DNA of 64,000 nucleotides from Sipunculus nudus (GCA_026874595.1 CM049308.1:40906527-40970526), one strand, 5' to 3'; numbered from the stretch's first letter, positions 47,040 to 59,734 are shown. A program made the numbers and translations. Notes: generated from the letters alone by a model not told the origin.

Positions 47040-47230
47040 TATTTATTGCCTCCGCCAGCAAGGTGTGCGTTCATTCCCGTTTGGTCCGTGTGTTTGTGTG
47101 TGTGTTCCCAAACAACTCACGCAATCTCATGAAATTTTCAGGGCATTATTAGAATGGGCTAATGAAGAATCGATTAGCATTTGGTTTGGATCCGTCACAT
47201 GATCCGGACCCAGAAACGTCATTAAGAAAC
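47040..47230 (+). repeat. Dispersed repeat with CCTCCGCC...CTCATGAAATTTTCAGGG
   Basis: ATTGCCTCCGCCAGCAAGGT is followed by a GTTTGTGTGTGTG stretch, CAATCTCATGAAATTTTCAG, GGCATTATTAGAATGGGCTA and GGATCCGTCACATGATCCGG. This layout recurs in many marine invertebrate genomes as an interspersed repeat. It is the only copy I see in the window apart from the possibly related block at 53365. Confidence 0.45.
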
Positions 47231-48335
47231 ATTCACAAATGTAGAGTCACTTGAGTACGAATGAACCTGGGAATATGGGCCAGATAAGTGAATTTCGGAG
47301 GCTTGCATTCAATCATAATCATTAGAATGAAGATTTCTAGTTTTTAATTTCTTTTGCCTGCTGCAATGCACTCAGATCCAAAAGACTATATTGTAACACG
47401 ACGGTACATTAAAATTATATTACAAGTTCAAGTCGTTTAAAGTCTTACAAGACTTACTTGTTGCTCAATGGAACATGCATGACACGAAGCAGGTGTTTCA
47501 TGTTACAAGGAAACTGAAATGCCATGCCTATTTCAACCGAGAACCAGACCAATAATCCAAGCCTGATTGAGCTAACACACGTCGTATAATGAAACCGATA
47601 TGGGTCAGATTTCATGTCTAAAGCCCAGGACGTAACAAGTATAACAGCTACACGTCTCAGCTGGGCGGAATAAATTTGTTTAGAAAGTATGTATTTGATG
47701 CATAACCACGAGCTGAATCGTGTGTCGTACTATCTTCACATACTCGCCCTAGCCCCTAGATATTAAAAATTCATCGGTTTTTTTTTTTGTTTTTTTTTTA
47801 TCACCTGCATGCAACATGGGCGCACTGCATGCATGGTGTCGCGCCAGAAATCATCATGCGATCCGTCATCCTGTGTCAGATAAATGTCGAGTTCCAGTTA
47901 TAAAAAGAAACTCTTAAATAACGTTTACTCCGTAGTTCTTAACATACCCATGTGTTGACATAGGCGGAGGAAGGTGCTGTTGTGTGTGGGGGGGGGGGGG
48001 TACTGTAGAGTGTGAGTGAAGCGGGCACAGCAAGTACCAAACACGCGATGTAAATGTAAACCAATGTTTTAGCATAATAATCATAACTGTGTTTACATGT
48101 ATACTTGTTTTAAAGTACAACAAAACTATTAACAAAGAATTAGTGTCCGTTTCTTAAAACATTTTAATTTCGATGACATATAATGCAAAGTTTCATTATA
48201 CCCCATACAACAAGTGATACCTGCAAACAGGCCTAAAACTCTATGCCCACATACAACATAGGGATAGTTTAGATTTCCTGGTGTAAAATCAGGAGGGGGG
48301 ATATAACATATGATATCCCCTCCACTTTAATCACT
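47231..48335. other. No gene seen; T- and G-runs
   Basis: AT-rich unique sequence. T-runs lie near 47780-47800 and a 12-G run near 47989-48000. A small inverted repeat GGAGGGG...CCCCTCC flanks an ATAT core at 48291-48322. Confidence 0.4.
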
Positions 48336-48369
48336 GGGGTGGGGGGGGGGTACCCCCCCCCCCCCCCCC
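48336..48369. repeat. G-run followed by C-run: GC hairpin
   Basis: A GGGGT-plus-10-G tract is joined through TA to an 18-C tract, giving a self-complementary block of about 34 bases. It can form a very stable hairpin or, on each strand, a G-quadruplex or i-motif. Length may be unreliable because such tracts are hard to sequence. Confidence 0.7.
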
Positions 48370-48465
48370 GTCTCCGCCGCCTATGTGTTGTCGTAACGTC
48401 AGTTATTTTATACCATTTCGTTTCTCTTTATGTTTTGAACAAATACAAACACTTATTAATTATTA

Positions 48466-49356
48466 GCTCCTTATCTGATAAAGACATTGTCCGGTTATAA
48501 ATGCAAACAAGGCTCGTATAACCTAAGAAATGCCAGCGAGTACAGAGTACCAGTATTCAGACTCCATGCCGGACAACATTCATTTATTCCTACGGCAGTT
48601 AAAATTTGGAATTTCTTACCAGAAAAGGTGAGAGCAATTACTTCTACCACTGCATTTAAAAACGCACTGTGCGATATGTTTTATCCAAAAAAGCCCCCAA
48701 ATTATCTCTTCGGTGGTATACGACGTGATAATATCCTACACACGCGGTTACGCACTGACTGCAGCACCCTAAACAGTACTCTGTTTAAGGTCAACTTAAC
48801 TGAAAAGCCAACTTGTGAATGTGATCTCGCCGACGAAACTGTTGTTCATTATTTCTTGGACTGCCCACTTTATATTGAACAGAGACACACACTTCTTGCT
48901 AGTTTGCAGGAATTTTGTTGTTTTGCATTGCCACATATAAATGAAAATTATTCTAGGAAAACTAAGTTAGAAATAGTTAGAATTTTACTTTGTGGCAGTA
49001 GCTCCCTGACTACTACAGATAATTTTAAACTCTTTAGTCACGTATACAGATACATAAGGAACACAAAACGATTTTGATTTTGATAGTAATTTCATTTAAA
49101 CTGTCTGATACTTTAATGGATCTGATGTAACTATGTAATAGGCACTTTTGTATATGGAGTATGTGTGTGTGTGTGTTTTTTTTTATTTTTGTTTTATTTT
49201 TTTTTAACGTATATGTTTGTTTACACTATGTTAGTGTTACTATGTTAACTTGTCATCACCATGTATTTGTACTGAATCTTTGTTTGTATATATGTTTCCC
49301 AGGAAAACATTTGCATTAGCCTAACGGCTATTTTTGTAATCCTGGTTAAATAAATA
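48466..49356 (+). mobile_element. 3' end of a non-LTR retrotransposon (ORF2 C-terminus and 3' UTR), 5'-truncated
   Basis: The open frame from 48466 to TGA 49075-49077 (196 codons from the first TTG; no ATG start) reads the region after the reverse transcriptase of LINE ORF2. SYNLRNASEYRVPVFRLHAG is followed by SFIPTAVKIWNFLPEKVR, then a CxC-x8-H-x4-C cluster (CECDLADETVVHYFLDC). This closing arrangement is common in Jockey/CR1-like LINEs. A TAG at 48463-48465 and the missing catalytic domain show truncation. The 3' UTR is AT-rich with GT and T runs and ends near AATCCTGGTTAAATAAATAT (about 49339-49358). Exact clade unknown. Confidence 0.75.
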
Positions 49357-49485
49357 TGTTTAAACCAAACACTCATATACTGCGCTGTCATCAGGGATAC
49401 AATATGACAGTGTTTGACCAATTTATTGATTGTATTATTTTCCTAATATGCTGGGCATGGAAGTCACATATAACTTTACATACCT

Positions 49486-49613
49486 GGGGGGGGGGGGGGG
49501 GGGCGCTCCATGCAGGAGTGTCCAGGGAGCAAATATTTGTCGGAACCCCTTAAAAAAAGTTGCGGGTCCTATCCCCCCGCCTCCCCCTCCCCCCAACCCC
49601 ACCCACCCCAGGA
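49486..49613. repeat. 18-G run and C-rich tract
   Basis: Eighteen Gs (49486-49503) are followed about 70 bp later by a C-rich block (49573-49613) with several CCCCC groups. The pair is inverted-complementary in character. Overlapping frames here encode only Gly or Pro runs. Confidence 0.7.
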
Positions 49614-50689
49614 AAGTACGCTGCTCGGCTAATGGGGGCGTGGCAGACACATCCGCCTTGTAGCAGGCCAGTGGGTCTACCCAAGAAGTTTAAATACTGC
49701 GTATAAACATGTGAACAGGTTTTTACCCACGCCTAAAGTTCAGGACCAGCTGCATGGGCGCAGCGCATTCAAAACATGCGTGAAGGAATTTGTCAAAACC
49801 ATCCTATCTTTGGTATTGATGATAATAAACACGTGACCAGCAGCTGTTATGTAACTTGGTCACGGTTTTCATGGTTATTGACGAAACATTGATGATGCAA
49901 TATACCACTTAACATTGTAAACAGAAAAATGCTCGCTCAATTATTCACAACCCTAATACGTACCTCAAGCCCACTTCCACTAAGACGGTAATTGTTTGCT
50001 ACTAAATAGCTTTAAGGAATGCCGATTTGAACAAAAAATAAGATACAATCAGTTTTGAAAAAAATTAAGTGCTACAAGGCATAAATAAGCATAAATAAGT
50101 GTCTCGTGTGATCATGCGATGACAGGGCCTTGCCAAATGTCGTACGAAATGAGGGCGAGGCCACATAACAGCACAGATGCAAAATAGGGCCTACCTGTAC
50201 AAGTGACAAGAGTGAAATATTAAACCAGTTCGTTGCCGTGTTACCTACGTTTTTGTGAAAATAAGAAGTCCGGCTTCATCTGTGAAATACTAAATGTTAT
50301 TCTTGCGGCTTAGCTCGTGAATTAACGGGTGCCATGTTGGAGAGGCCCGGTATTGCATTATTGTCGTCTTAAAACAGCTCACCGGGATCGACACAGTACA
50401 CGGGTTGTGCTCTTGTAAACTGACCGAGCGTAACGAACAGACCGCGTGTTTGTTATGAAGGTGAATGTTTATATACCGTCGCTGAGGGGTCGTAATTAGA
50501 TTTAAGACTGGGGCTTGGTGCATGGTGGACCACTAGTTTACACCCTTACAGAGGGGGTTTACAGCACTTGCAACTGCAAAACCCATTACAGACCCGTTTA
50601 ACAACACTGGCCAGGCCCTGTTGAAAGAGTATATATTGATGTCTTACTTTGTTTCGGGGATACTATTTCAAATTGGATTCCGCCCCCGA
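49614..50689. other. No gene seen
   Basis: Unique sequence of mixed composition; only short frames, none with domain similarity. Confidence 0.35.
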
Positions 50690-50882
50690 AAACGAGACTG
50701 TGTCATTCTCTGGAGAACTTCTTCCGGAGTGTAAGGGTTGATGTTTGTGGCCATAGGTGGAGGAAACCGGAGGACCGAGAGTAAACCTCCGACTTGGCCG
50801 CCACAACCTGACCTTATGACGACGCCGTGGATCAAACCCGGTTCGCCAGGGGAGAGCGCTGAGTTTGTTAGCGTTTGACATT
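50690..50882 (-). mobile_element. tRNA-derived SINE, third copy, minus strand
   Basis: Read on the minus strand the block gives AAACTCAGCGCTCTCCCCTG, GCGAACCGGGTTTGATCCAC (B-box GGGTTTGATCC) and then GTTTACTCTCGGTCCTCCGG, TTTCCTCCACC. This is the same family as 16801 and 33150. It is 5'-to-3' complete through the tRNA-like head; the tail region is diverged. Confidence 0.75.
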
Positions 50883-53364
50883 TTTTATGATGTGACAGGG
50901 CAAAAAGTAAAGGGGTGTAATCGTGTTTTGTTAACACCTGGTCTTTTCCCAACGTCCATCTGTAGAACACCTCCAAACCCTTGGAGTATTTCAGACAATT
51001 TTTATGATATATGTTCATTTTAACGAGATTTCAATTACGGGTAGCCAAATGTCACCGTCGAAAGAGTTACAGGAGAAAATTTGGATACCAAGATAAATAC
51101 TTTAAGAGAATGTGAACACAAATAACTTTTTAAAGTTTTCATAACGGACCAGCGAATTGCATGGATTTTGTCAAAACTAAATGTTTTTCATTGGCGATCA
51201 AAGCAGTGCGTTATTATTATCTTCCACAAACTATAGTTTTATTCTTGCAATGCTCACTGTTTCCTTTCATTTTGTCTCATTATCCAGTTCCTTGCAAGCT
51301 GATCAGTCTTAAGGAAATATTTTTATGGGGAAAAAGACCGATAGGGACAGACCAAGAAGCATGAGTGCGGAAGTCTGTTTCAGGCTCAGCCACCGACCGT
51401 CAGTCTTCGTATGACGGCTATTAATCAATTCCCCTTGACAGTACATAATGCATATGTGTATCATATTATAAATGACATAAACTGATAGCGCCACTTGCGT
51501 TTTAATTTAAATGGGAGTGAGAACATTTTTAATTTGTTCTGTTGTCAGAGAAAAACTGTGCGAGGAATGTGCAGTTCGACTCTTCATCATAAGAACTTCC
51601 CTAAAAAAGTCGGGATGAGTTCATGTTCATATAAGTCTGCATGGCTGAAGACATACCAGGTGTTATGATATAGTAATTCGTTAGTAATTGTATTTGTAAC
51701 TAACGAATGAAATTAGTCGTCATTAAATTCCTTTGTTAAGACGCTACAAAGTCAGAAACGTCTGTTCTTGCCTAACATCCTATAGATGCTGCTATCTAAT
51801 AGCAAACTGTATAACTATTATAATTTATTAGCAAGAGCTGCCGAAACAGTTTGACTGGGTGAGTCTCGGCTATATGATTGTTGCTGTAATTGCATTTAGA
51901 TCTTCTTTTGTTCTTATTCTATTTTGTACATGTAAATTATACACACATAACTTTGGATTTGAATTATTGCCAGCTTTTTCTTTCGTTCTGGCAGATCTAC
52001 GCACAAAATTGTAATTTTTGTTTCAAATATAACGCTCTGTTAAAGTAAAGGTTTTCAGCGATACATATGGAAAAATCACAGTATGTCCTGGGGAATAAAG
52101 AGAATTCTCGTTTTATCCGGGGATATAGATGTATATTCCCATTTGTCCCGGGGAGAATGGTAATTCTAATTTTTCCCGGGAAGATTCCGAGTCTTTTCCT
52201 ATTTTCATTCTTCCATCCACACATACGAATGCTTATTATTTGCTTGTTTCACGGAGAAAAAAAAGATGGTTCAATGCGCCGTTGGTAGATGGCAGCATGG
52301 TCGATTAGTGGTATCAGAAAATATTTCTACAAATTTGAGATCATGGCAGCCACAGTTATGTTATGTTTGTGTATTTAATAAAAATTGCTTGGAAACCATT
52401 GTAATTAAACTGTTAAGGGCCTCTAAATGGATATACTGCAAATGTAGTGCAAATGAAATATCTACTTTATAAATAATATTGCCCAAGCACGCCTTTTTTT
52501 CACGAAACGAGCCTATAGTTAAATATTGGTTTAACATATTTACATCTTCAATAAATGTCGACATTTATTTATAATCTATAGCCTAGTTTGATCTTAAAAT
52601 TGACATAAACATACCATATTTGTGATTGTGAACAAGCATTAGGACCTAAATTTAATTGTTTTATTCTAGGTCACTCTGTATGGACGATATACGAATGCAT
52701 AATATAAATAATCACATTGTAATGCAGCTAAAATTGAAAGGTTAATGATGCACTTGCGATAATCTAGGAGATAATTTGAATCTAAGATATAAATTTATAT
52801 GATAACAGCCTTGGGTCAAACAAAGTTCACTGAGTGATAATCTAAGAAGGAAGGTCCATTGTTAAATTATGCTTTGTAACGAATCAATTTGGAAATGTTT
52901 AAATCAATAAAACTTTATATATTCGTGACATATAGTACAAGAAACTGGTCGTATGTGACTCAAAGTTAACCCATACAGCAATCTTTTTAACCTGATATAT
53001 AAAATTAAATTTATAAATGTCCTTCGAACTGAATATACAGACAAACAAAAGCGCCCTCTGTTATCAGTGGCGGAAACTATATGAGTGCGAGAATTCCACC
53101 AGATGGCCTCTCGTCAACAACTCCTGCTCATGGCAAATAAAAATGTTTAGCCTCAGTGGGCTTTATTACATCTGGAAAATTTTATTAGGATTTATAATGT
53201 TGATACTTGTCTAATGAATAGTGAGGCGAGGTCCAAACTGTGAAAATGCCTGGTGTAGTATAATTTCATACATTCATTAATGCATCCAAGAAATCAATGG
53301 AATTGGCTACTCTTTGCCCAACAGGTGAACATTCAGCACCTCTAAACGGAGCTATTTTGACCTA
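50883..53364. other. No gene seen
   Basis: About 2.5 kb of AT-rich, apparently unique sequence. A GATAGCGCCACTTGCG stretch near 51485 is a weak relative of the palindrome motif. No exon with domain or splice support was found. Confidence 0.4.
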
Positions 53365-53640
53365 GGAAAGCACTCAGAGAGCGCAGACCTCCGCCATATG
53401 GCATTGTCAGAAATGCAGCATTTTCCTTTTAGGAATTCCTGGTTCCAGATCGGGATCCAGATCACCGCCAAAATTTAATCATTTGTTCCTTGTATCATTG
53501 CCGAACAACCCTTAAAATTTCATCGAAATCCATTAATAACTTTTTGAGTTATGTTGCTGACAGACAAACTGACATACAAACAGATAAACCAACACCTGCA
53601 AAAACATAACCTCTTAGGCAGAGATAACAAAGCATTTACA
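53365..53640 (+). repeat. Dispersed repeat ending in ATAACCTCTTAGGCAGAG
   Basis: Starts near GCGCAGACCTCCGCCATATG. It runs through GGGATCCAGATCACCGCCAA, AATTTAATCATTTGTTCCTT, TTTCATCGAAATCCATTAAT, AACTTTTTGAGTTATGTTGC and a GACAGACAAACTGACA-type tail. CCTCCGCC near the start and GGCAGAG near the end are loosely inverted. Closely similar repeats occur widely in aquatic animals, from general memory. Confidence 0.55.
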
Positions 53641-53984
53641 AAACTGAAACAGGGAGCGTATAGGTGCATGGATACATGAAAGTAATGATAATTGTTACAG
53701 TCGTTGCGTGAGAATGAGAGAAAGGAAATACCCCGCGTCACATGCAAGACCAGGTTTATTCATATTATTTATACACCTCCGTGGTTCAGATTATTAATAT
53801 TTATTATGGATGGACGATCTTCCCACAACGTTTTAACATATATAAGTGCCCATGCAAACAAAATAAATGTCACCTTGAAACACGTATAGGTTAGTCATAT
53901 ATGAACATGATGCACTCTTTTTCCATTCCTATGCACGCCTATATAATTTATATATAATAAATAATATGCAATAAATAATATATA

Positions 53985-53987
53985 TAA

Positions 53988-54052
<65 letters not shown>
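53985..54052. repeat. (TA)n(GA)n microsatellite
   Basis: A TATATATA tract is followed by about 24 GA units (54004-54051) with one AA interruption. The minus-strand frame through it is a Leu-Ser run and not a gene. Confidence 0.85.
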
Positions 54053-54451
54053 TGTGTCTTCCTGTTTAAACTAAAAGATCTAAATCTGAATTTATATTTA
54101 TTTCTATGCATGCTAAACGTTCGCCTGCTCGCCAACTGCCGCATTTAATTTCTTTTTCTAATACCGAACTTTCAACCATCCTTTCACACATGATTGGTCC
54201 CGAACTCATCAGCTTAAATGAAAACCTTATGGAATAAAAGCTCCCATCCGCCCGGAACTCAAACGCCTGCATCACTATATAGAGAACGTTTTAAAAGTTA
54301 AGGCTGAATGACTTTGACCTCTGATTCTGCATGGTTAATATTATACTGAACGATAAGGAACTTATTAGCAAAAATATGCTACGTATAGTTAACTGGAATT
54401 AAAAATTGATTATGTTCAATTTTAAAAGAAGATATCAGTAAATATAGCCCT

Positions 54452-54478
54452 CCCCCCCCCCCCCCACACACACACACA
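54452..54478. repeat. 14-C run and CA microsatellite
   Basis: C-run at 54452-54465 followed by CACACACACA. This (C)n(CA)n layout also occurs at 14866-14897 and 60611-60633. Confidence 0.75.
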
Positions 54479-54992
54479 GACACAAAAATCCCTGGAGAAT
54501 TGCATCTGAGCCTGTGACTATGATTTTGGAATACTTTTGACTATCACCAGGACGCAGTGTCCGTCCGTTCATCTGTCTGTTTTCATCACTTTGTGTGCCC
54601 CTTACATTGGATTTTGAACGGAAGATTCTCATTAAATCGGCATACCTGTATAATAATGCTGTAGAACGCCAACCAGAATATAATTTTAATGCCCTTTTTG
54701 TATTGAGTTGCTTTTTTAAATAAAATTTGTTCGATCTTAATTAAAACCTTTTGCAACTAAGTGTCTTGATCACTGACTTAAGTAATCCTGCAAAAAGGTA
54801 GCCGCTTATAATTGAATGTATATGCTGTCTCCTCAATCGTGCTCAGCAGGATTTTCGCAAACAGCTTGTATTGACTTTTATTTAATTTAAATATTTATTT
54901 ACATCATATTCATACAGGGTAATACAATTACAATTTGTTTTTATTAAATGTTCTGCAGGTGTGTCTTTATTCATGGCAACCCTGTTAGCATA

Positions 54993-55004
54993 GGTGGCGC
55001 CACC
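54993..55004. repeat. Isolated GGTGGCGCCACC palindrome
   Basis: A perfect copy within TAGGTGGCGCCACCTACA, a 16-base palindrome when TAGGTGGCGCCACCTA is counted. It lies outside any recognisable tandem array. The following ATTTTCTGCATTGATG is only weakly like the short-unit family. Confidence 0.6.
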
Positions 55005-55529
55005 TACATTTTCTGCATTGATGTGTTAATGTTTAGAATACTACTATAATAATCCTGTTAAAAATATTGCAGCGAATGTATTATTATTACAGTTTTTTGG
55101 TATCTGGATTACGGAAAAAGGGGTGAACGCTGAGTTCAGATAGAACAACTTACATTCATTCAGCCCTACTTTCCCTTATCATATAGGGCAGTGTACGTAA
55201 CCTGGGATGAACTAAATAAGAAGTGCTACTAGCTCACAACACTGATAAGTCTTCTACATCTGACGTTTTTTGTCCGCCGCCTAAATACCACCGCTTCTCT
55301 GTATAACATCTTGCATACAAGTACATTGTAGTACGCATGTGGTTCGTCCTTTCAGTATGAACTCTTCCGATCTGCAGTGGCACGCGCGTGCTTACCTATA
55401 ATGTATGATTGTTTTGACATAGGTAAGTGTTTCAATTTACGTTTTCGCACCACATATTTCTTTTCATCACTGAACATATCAATGCGTCAAAATTAAATAT
55501 TAGGATTCTATAGACAAACTGCTGCAGCA

Positions 55530-55650
55530 TTCTGCCGTTTGTGGGCGGGGCTCTTCCATCTGTTAAATACCGGAGCACATGCTACAGACTTTAACTGTGG
55601 ACCACGTGCGGCAGTAGTTACTTCACCATTAGCCTATAGCCTATACGCCT
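55530..55650. promoter_or_regulatory. Possible promoter patch (GC box and E-box)
   Basis: GGGCGGGGC (about 55542-55550) and CACGTG (about 55604-55609) occur within 70 bp, near CAGGTATTTC, which resembles a splice donor. No linked coding exon was recognised on either strand, so this is a weak suggestion. Confidence 0.2.
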
Positions 55651-56365
55651 CAGGTATTTCAATCAGATTAGTGTGAGGCGACTCTTACACCATAGCTGTA
55701 TGTAGTTTAATATACATTACCTGAAACGCGAGACACATAAGATATACAAATAACAGATAATTTTGCACTTTGTCAATACTTAAACTAAGTGTTTATATGG
55801 AGAGAAATAGCTACACTAGAAAACCACTTGGTTTTGTCTGCCCGAGGCATGCAGCGGTATACTAGTATATATATGCACAATATCGTGCCACCTCCACAAA
55901 GCTAGCGGATGGAAATTCCGGGGAGGGGGCTGTTGGGAGGGGTGACACGCATGCAGACAAGGCCTGGGTAAAATATCCTCCGTTACGAACGAGCACTTCT
56001 TAAGTCTTGATATTTATTAGCATGAGTGTGCAGATATCATTTTTTTATGCACAAGCATTAACGTAATACTTATTTTATTTATTAAATTTTATTAATTTAT
56101 TGTTATAATTATTATTTTTATTATTATCATATAATCATATGATCATTGGTAAATTTTCATGCATGGTAAATAATGAAAGGGCTTTTAAAATTTAAAATAA
56201 AAGTTAATAATCTGGGACATTATATGGGACATATTACATAAATTGTTAAAGTCAACTGTTAGCCTCTCTTATGTATAATTTATGTGATATCCGGCTTAAT
56301 TACTCTGCCTATATCACCTTAAACTCTAGGTAATTCCTGTAAACAACAACTCTTATAACGACTCT

Positions 56366-56605
56366 ATTGTATGAGCTTGTGTATCCTTAAGCTGTTAGTA
56401 AACACATCAACGTTGACAAACAGGAAAACCATGTCACCTAAGATATAGTATATGCATTTGCAATTAGTCCTAAAACACCTCATGTACGTAAAACTCTGGT
56501 TCGTCTTACTTGTCTCTGGATGTCCTAGTTGTTGTGTCTGAATTATTTTGGCGCCCTCCACATGTTATAAACACGCGGAATAAACAAAACGAACCGCCTG
56601 AACAG
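56366..56605 (+). repeat. Dispersed repeat family, copy 1
   Basis: Shares TTGTATGAGCTTGT, AAGCTGTTAGTAAACA, AAAACTCTGGTTCGTC, GATGTCCTAGTTG, GAATTATTTTGGCGCCCTCC and ATGTTATAAACA with 59735-59985. The first half is also shared with 61765-61870. Function and class are unknown. Confidence 0.6.
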
Positions 56606-57987
56606 CCTGTCTATTTTCAAAAAAGATTAAGTACTATCGTCCATTAATAGACGTCATATATCGCTATAGGTCCCTTTAAGATGCATGGTGCCATTAATAA
56701 GGGGATGCAAACGTTAAATTACCGGGATATGTTTAATTGTCTCTATTCCATCCTGTGACGATTCATTATTTCAGAGTACTTGCAGGTGTTTTTAATTTCC
56801 CAGGCTAAAAATACGGCAACAATAATTTCTGGAGTCCTCAGCTGCGGTAGTTATGCTGCTCTGGGTGGAGGGGTAATTTTGGCAACATGTTGGTTTCCGT
56901 AGCAACAGGTCTCCCATGTAATGTGTATAGGAATCGATTTGTTGCTCAGATTGTCTTCAATATATCAATCCGTGTTACAAATTGACCGATCTGAGCTGCG
57001 CTTTAGCCGCATATAGAAAATTCTTTAGAAGTGTGTGGTGCACTGCATGTTCTCTCTGAAATGATAAAACCATCAGTTAGTATAATTATTCTGATTAAAT
57101 TCAGTAATCGCCCATTTTAATTCCAGGACACCCTTTCCTTGGATGGAAATAAATGTGCTGAATTGGGCTTTTCCATGCAAACATAATGGAAATGCGATCA
57201 TTAAACGGGGGATTAAGACGATAATCTGTGATTTTATTTTAGAGGATTCCTCATTAATTTTTTCAACGAGCATGTGCACGTGTTATTATAGGGCAACTGA
57301 CGCTGTCTTATTAACTGACACAACTATAGCCATTGACCGCTTATAGAACTGTACTTAAAAAGGTCAGTATAATGTACACAGGAATGTAGTTATGTGCCCT
57401 ATAGGCCTATTCTTGGCGAGGTATATCCAGAATTATTTTTTTAGTGCAGGTTTCCATAATTTACATTGTTCCATTCGGACAGTTAAATATATATTGGCCT
57501 ATATATTTCCAACAGTGAGCGGCCTTTCTGCACTCCCCTTTCCTATAAATGATTTTTTATATTTCTTTTCCGACCCTGGATTCGGTCATTATATATGTTC
57601 TCTCTCTTCGTACGCTTAAATCAATCAACCAACAGAGTGCGTCCTAATAGTAAGTGGTCCATGTGACAAACAACCCTGATCAACCTTGAGTTTAAGTAGA
57701 ATAGGCAATAAAATGCAGGTATATATGCGTTATATAAAACTTAGGTGGCCCGTCAAATCTCTAATGGAACGAAAAACTGACATATATCAGGACATTTTAT
57801 ATATAATGTTGCATGGCATGGTGTTTGAAACGAGATGTTCAACACTATAAATTATGTACAGATATTGAAAAAAACCTTTCATGTTGCTTTACCTAACCTG
57901 TTTATATCAAATGACGTTTTAAGTCCCAAAATTTAATTACAGCAGAGTTCGAATAAATATGGCTAGTGGCCACTGGTAATGGCTAAA
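56606..57987. other. No gene seen
   Basis: AT-rich unique sequence; the short frames lack supporting features. Confidence 0.35.
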
Positions 57988-58026
57988 CCCCCCCCCCCCC
58001 CCCCCCCCTCTCTCTCTCTCTCTCTC
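57988..58026. repeat. 21-C run plus (TC)n
   Basis: C-run at 57988-58008 followed by nine TC units. On the minus strand this gives the GA/G-rich frame that encodes only Arg-Glu and Gly runs. Confidence 0.85.
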
Positions 58027-58059
58027 CAGTTTTTTCGTGGAATAAGGATGCATCCCACG

Positions 58060-58523
58060 TGAAGTTCTCCTGCTTTTAACTCCTTAAACATTGAATCTAC
58101 AGTCGATGCCGTCTTGAAATATTGCTTTTGCAACAGCGCGCGAACAAAGAGCCCGATCAATTCGAGCCCTTTCGGCTGCGAGGTCGACCTTTTTGCTGCA
58201 ACCTTTGTCCCATTTGAAGTTAGCTGCCAGAAAATAATTTCAAGGTTGTCATGGAAAGCTTGAAAGCATTTGTAAATGATGTAAGGTTATTGAACCATGA
58301 CTGAAGTTTGTGTTTTACGATCGACTGCACTTTAAGCTATGATCATGTGACACCTAAAACCTCAAAAGTCAATGAAGGGCCCAGGGACAGGTCGGTGTTG
58401 TCAGGGGTCTCCCTGATTTAATCTCAAGCAACGCAGCAGCCTTCACCACGGAAGCCGCCAAACCGCGGTGTCTAGAATCAGCTGTCAATCAAACGCAATG
58501 GCCGCTGTGCTCTGCATCTTCAG
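58060..58523 (+). promoter_or_regulatory. Candidate promoter and first exon
   Basis: CpGs become frequent here (AGTCGATGCCGTC, CAGCGCGCGAACAAAGAGCC, TTTCGGCTGCGAGGTCGACC, AAGCCGCCAAACCGCGG) against an AT-rich background. The block ends at CTGCATCTTCAG followed by GTATGC, a good splice donor (exon end 58523). An ATG (58498-58500) opens a frame MAAVLCIF before the donor. If spliced to 63469 it stops after 29 codons, so it would be a short upstream ORF and the exon mostly 5' UTR. The join to 63469 is inference. Confidence 0.4.
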
Positions 58524-59734
58524 GTATGCTTTTATGTATGATGAGCTGTATTTAACCGCTACAGCGTCCTTGTGAAGTTAAAATGCTAATAAGATTATAA
58601 CTGATCAGCATATCGTTTTTTTGTTCGTGATCAGCACATGCATTGGTAATCACAAAATAGGCTTGGAGACTTGCATTCCGATGCTCTGCCGGAAGCCTTG
58701 CAATGGTAAAATTAATTTAATGTAAAATTAATTTGCTTGATGCGTCTGCTTTTTTATAGCTTGAACATTAGTCCCTGTAGATAAATGACACCGAGGAATA
58801 AATTAAGAGGAGTAATGACTTGCAACATTGTCCAGCCATAATTAAACAAAATTTATCAATTCAGATCTAATTTAGATAAATATGTGTATATCACATAATA
58901 TACATATGTATATACATATATTGACACCCCTATCTGACCCCCCCCCCCCCCCCCTTATAAAAATGAAGTGATGATTTGAAGAGATGAAAATCGGCTGACA
59001 TAATCACTGGTGTATCCAGCATTTTAGAAAAGGGGGCCTAATGCAGGTACACAAATGAGAAAAACCTATACTCGCTATAGGTCCTCTGGTTGAGAATAGG
59101 GTGGTTCTAGAGTTCATAATCTGCTTTGAAACCTTGAACAAGTTTCCACAGCTGAAAAGAGGGGTCCAGATGCCAAGATGCCCTTCTTTGGATCTGCTGC
59201 TTGATAACTAAATATTGTCATATTACTAAAGCCAAAGTAAAAGGAATGTTCTCAGGTACCTTTTTTTTAAAAAAATCAGTGCTGGGGGAGGGGTGATTCT
59301 TTTTTTATTTTTTACCTTTTTTTGTATATTTCGATAAAAGTGTCATATGATCAGGGAAAAGCATGATAATAACAGAAATTTTTGCTAAACAGGTAAAAGC
59401 ACTACTTTACAAAGGAAATGTTATCAAAATTGTATTATTATCTTCTTGAAAGATGAAAATTAAAATAAATTTTTTTTCATGCAGAGGGTTAAATTTGACG
59501 TTGGCGGTGCCTGAGAACCAGACCTTTTTTTGCCTAATACATGTGTTTTCTCAGTGTAGGAATATTGTTGTTAGCATATGAACCTACTGAACTGCTTTCT
59601 AGTTAAAGCAAGCTATTCACCTCCCTTTTTCATAAATGTAATGTGACTTTTGGCTTACTCTGTGTAAATATATTAATGAACTGTAGGTACATAAAATATG
59701 TAAAATGTATAAAGAAAAGTTTGTACAAGGCCTC
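58524..59734. other. No feature beyond a C-run; probable intron
   Basis: AT-rich, with a 17-C run at 58938-58954. Probably intronic if the exons at 58523 and 63469 are joined. Confidence 0.35.
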
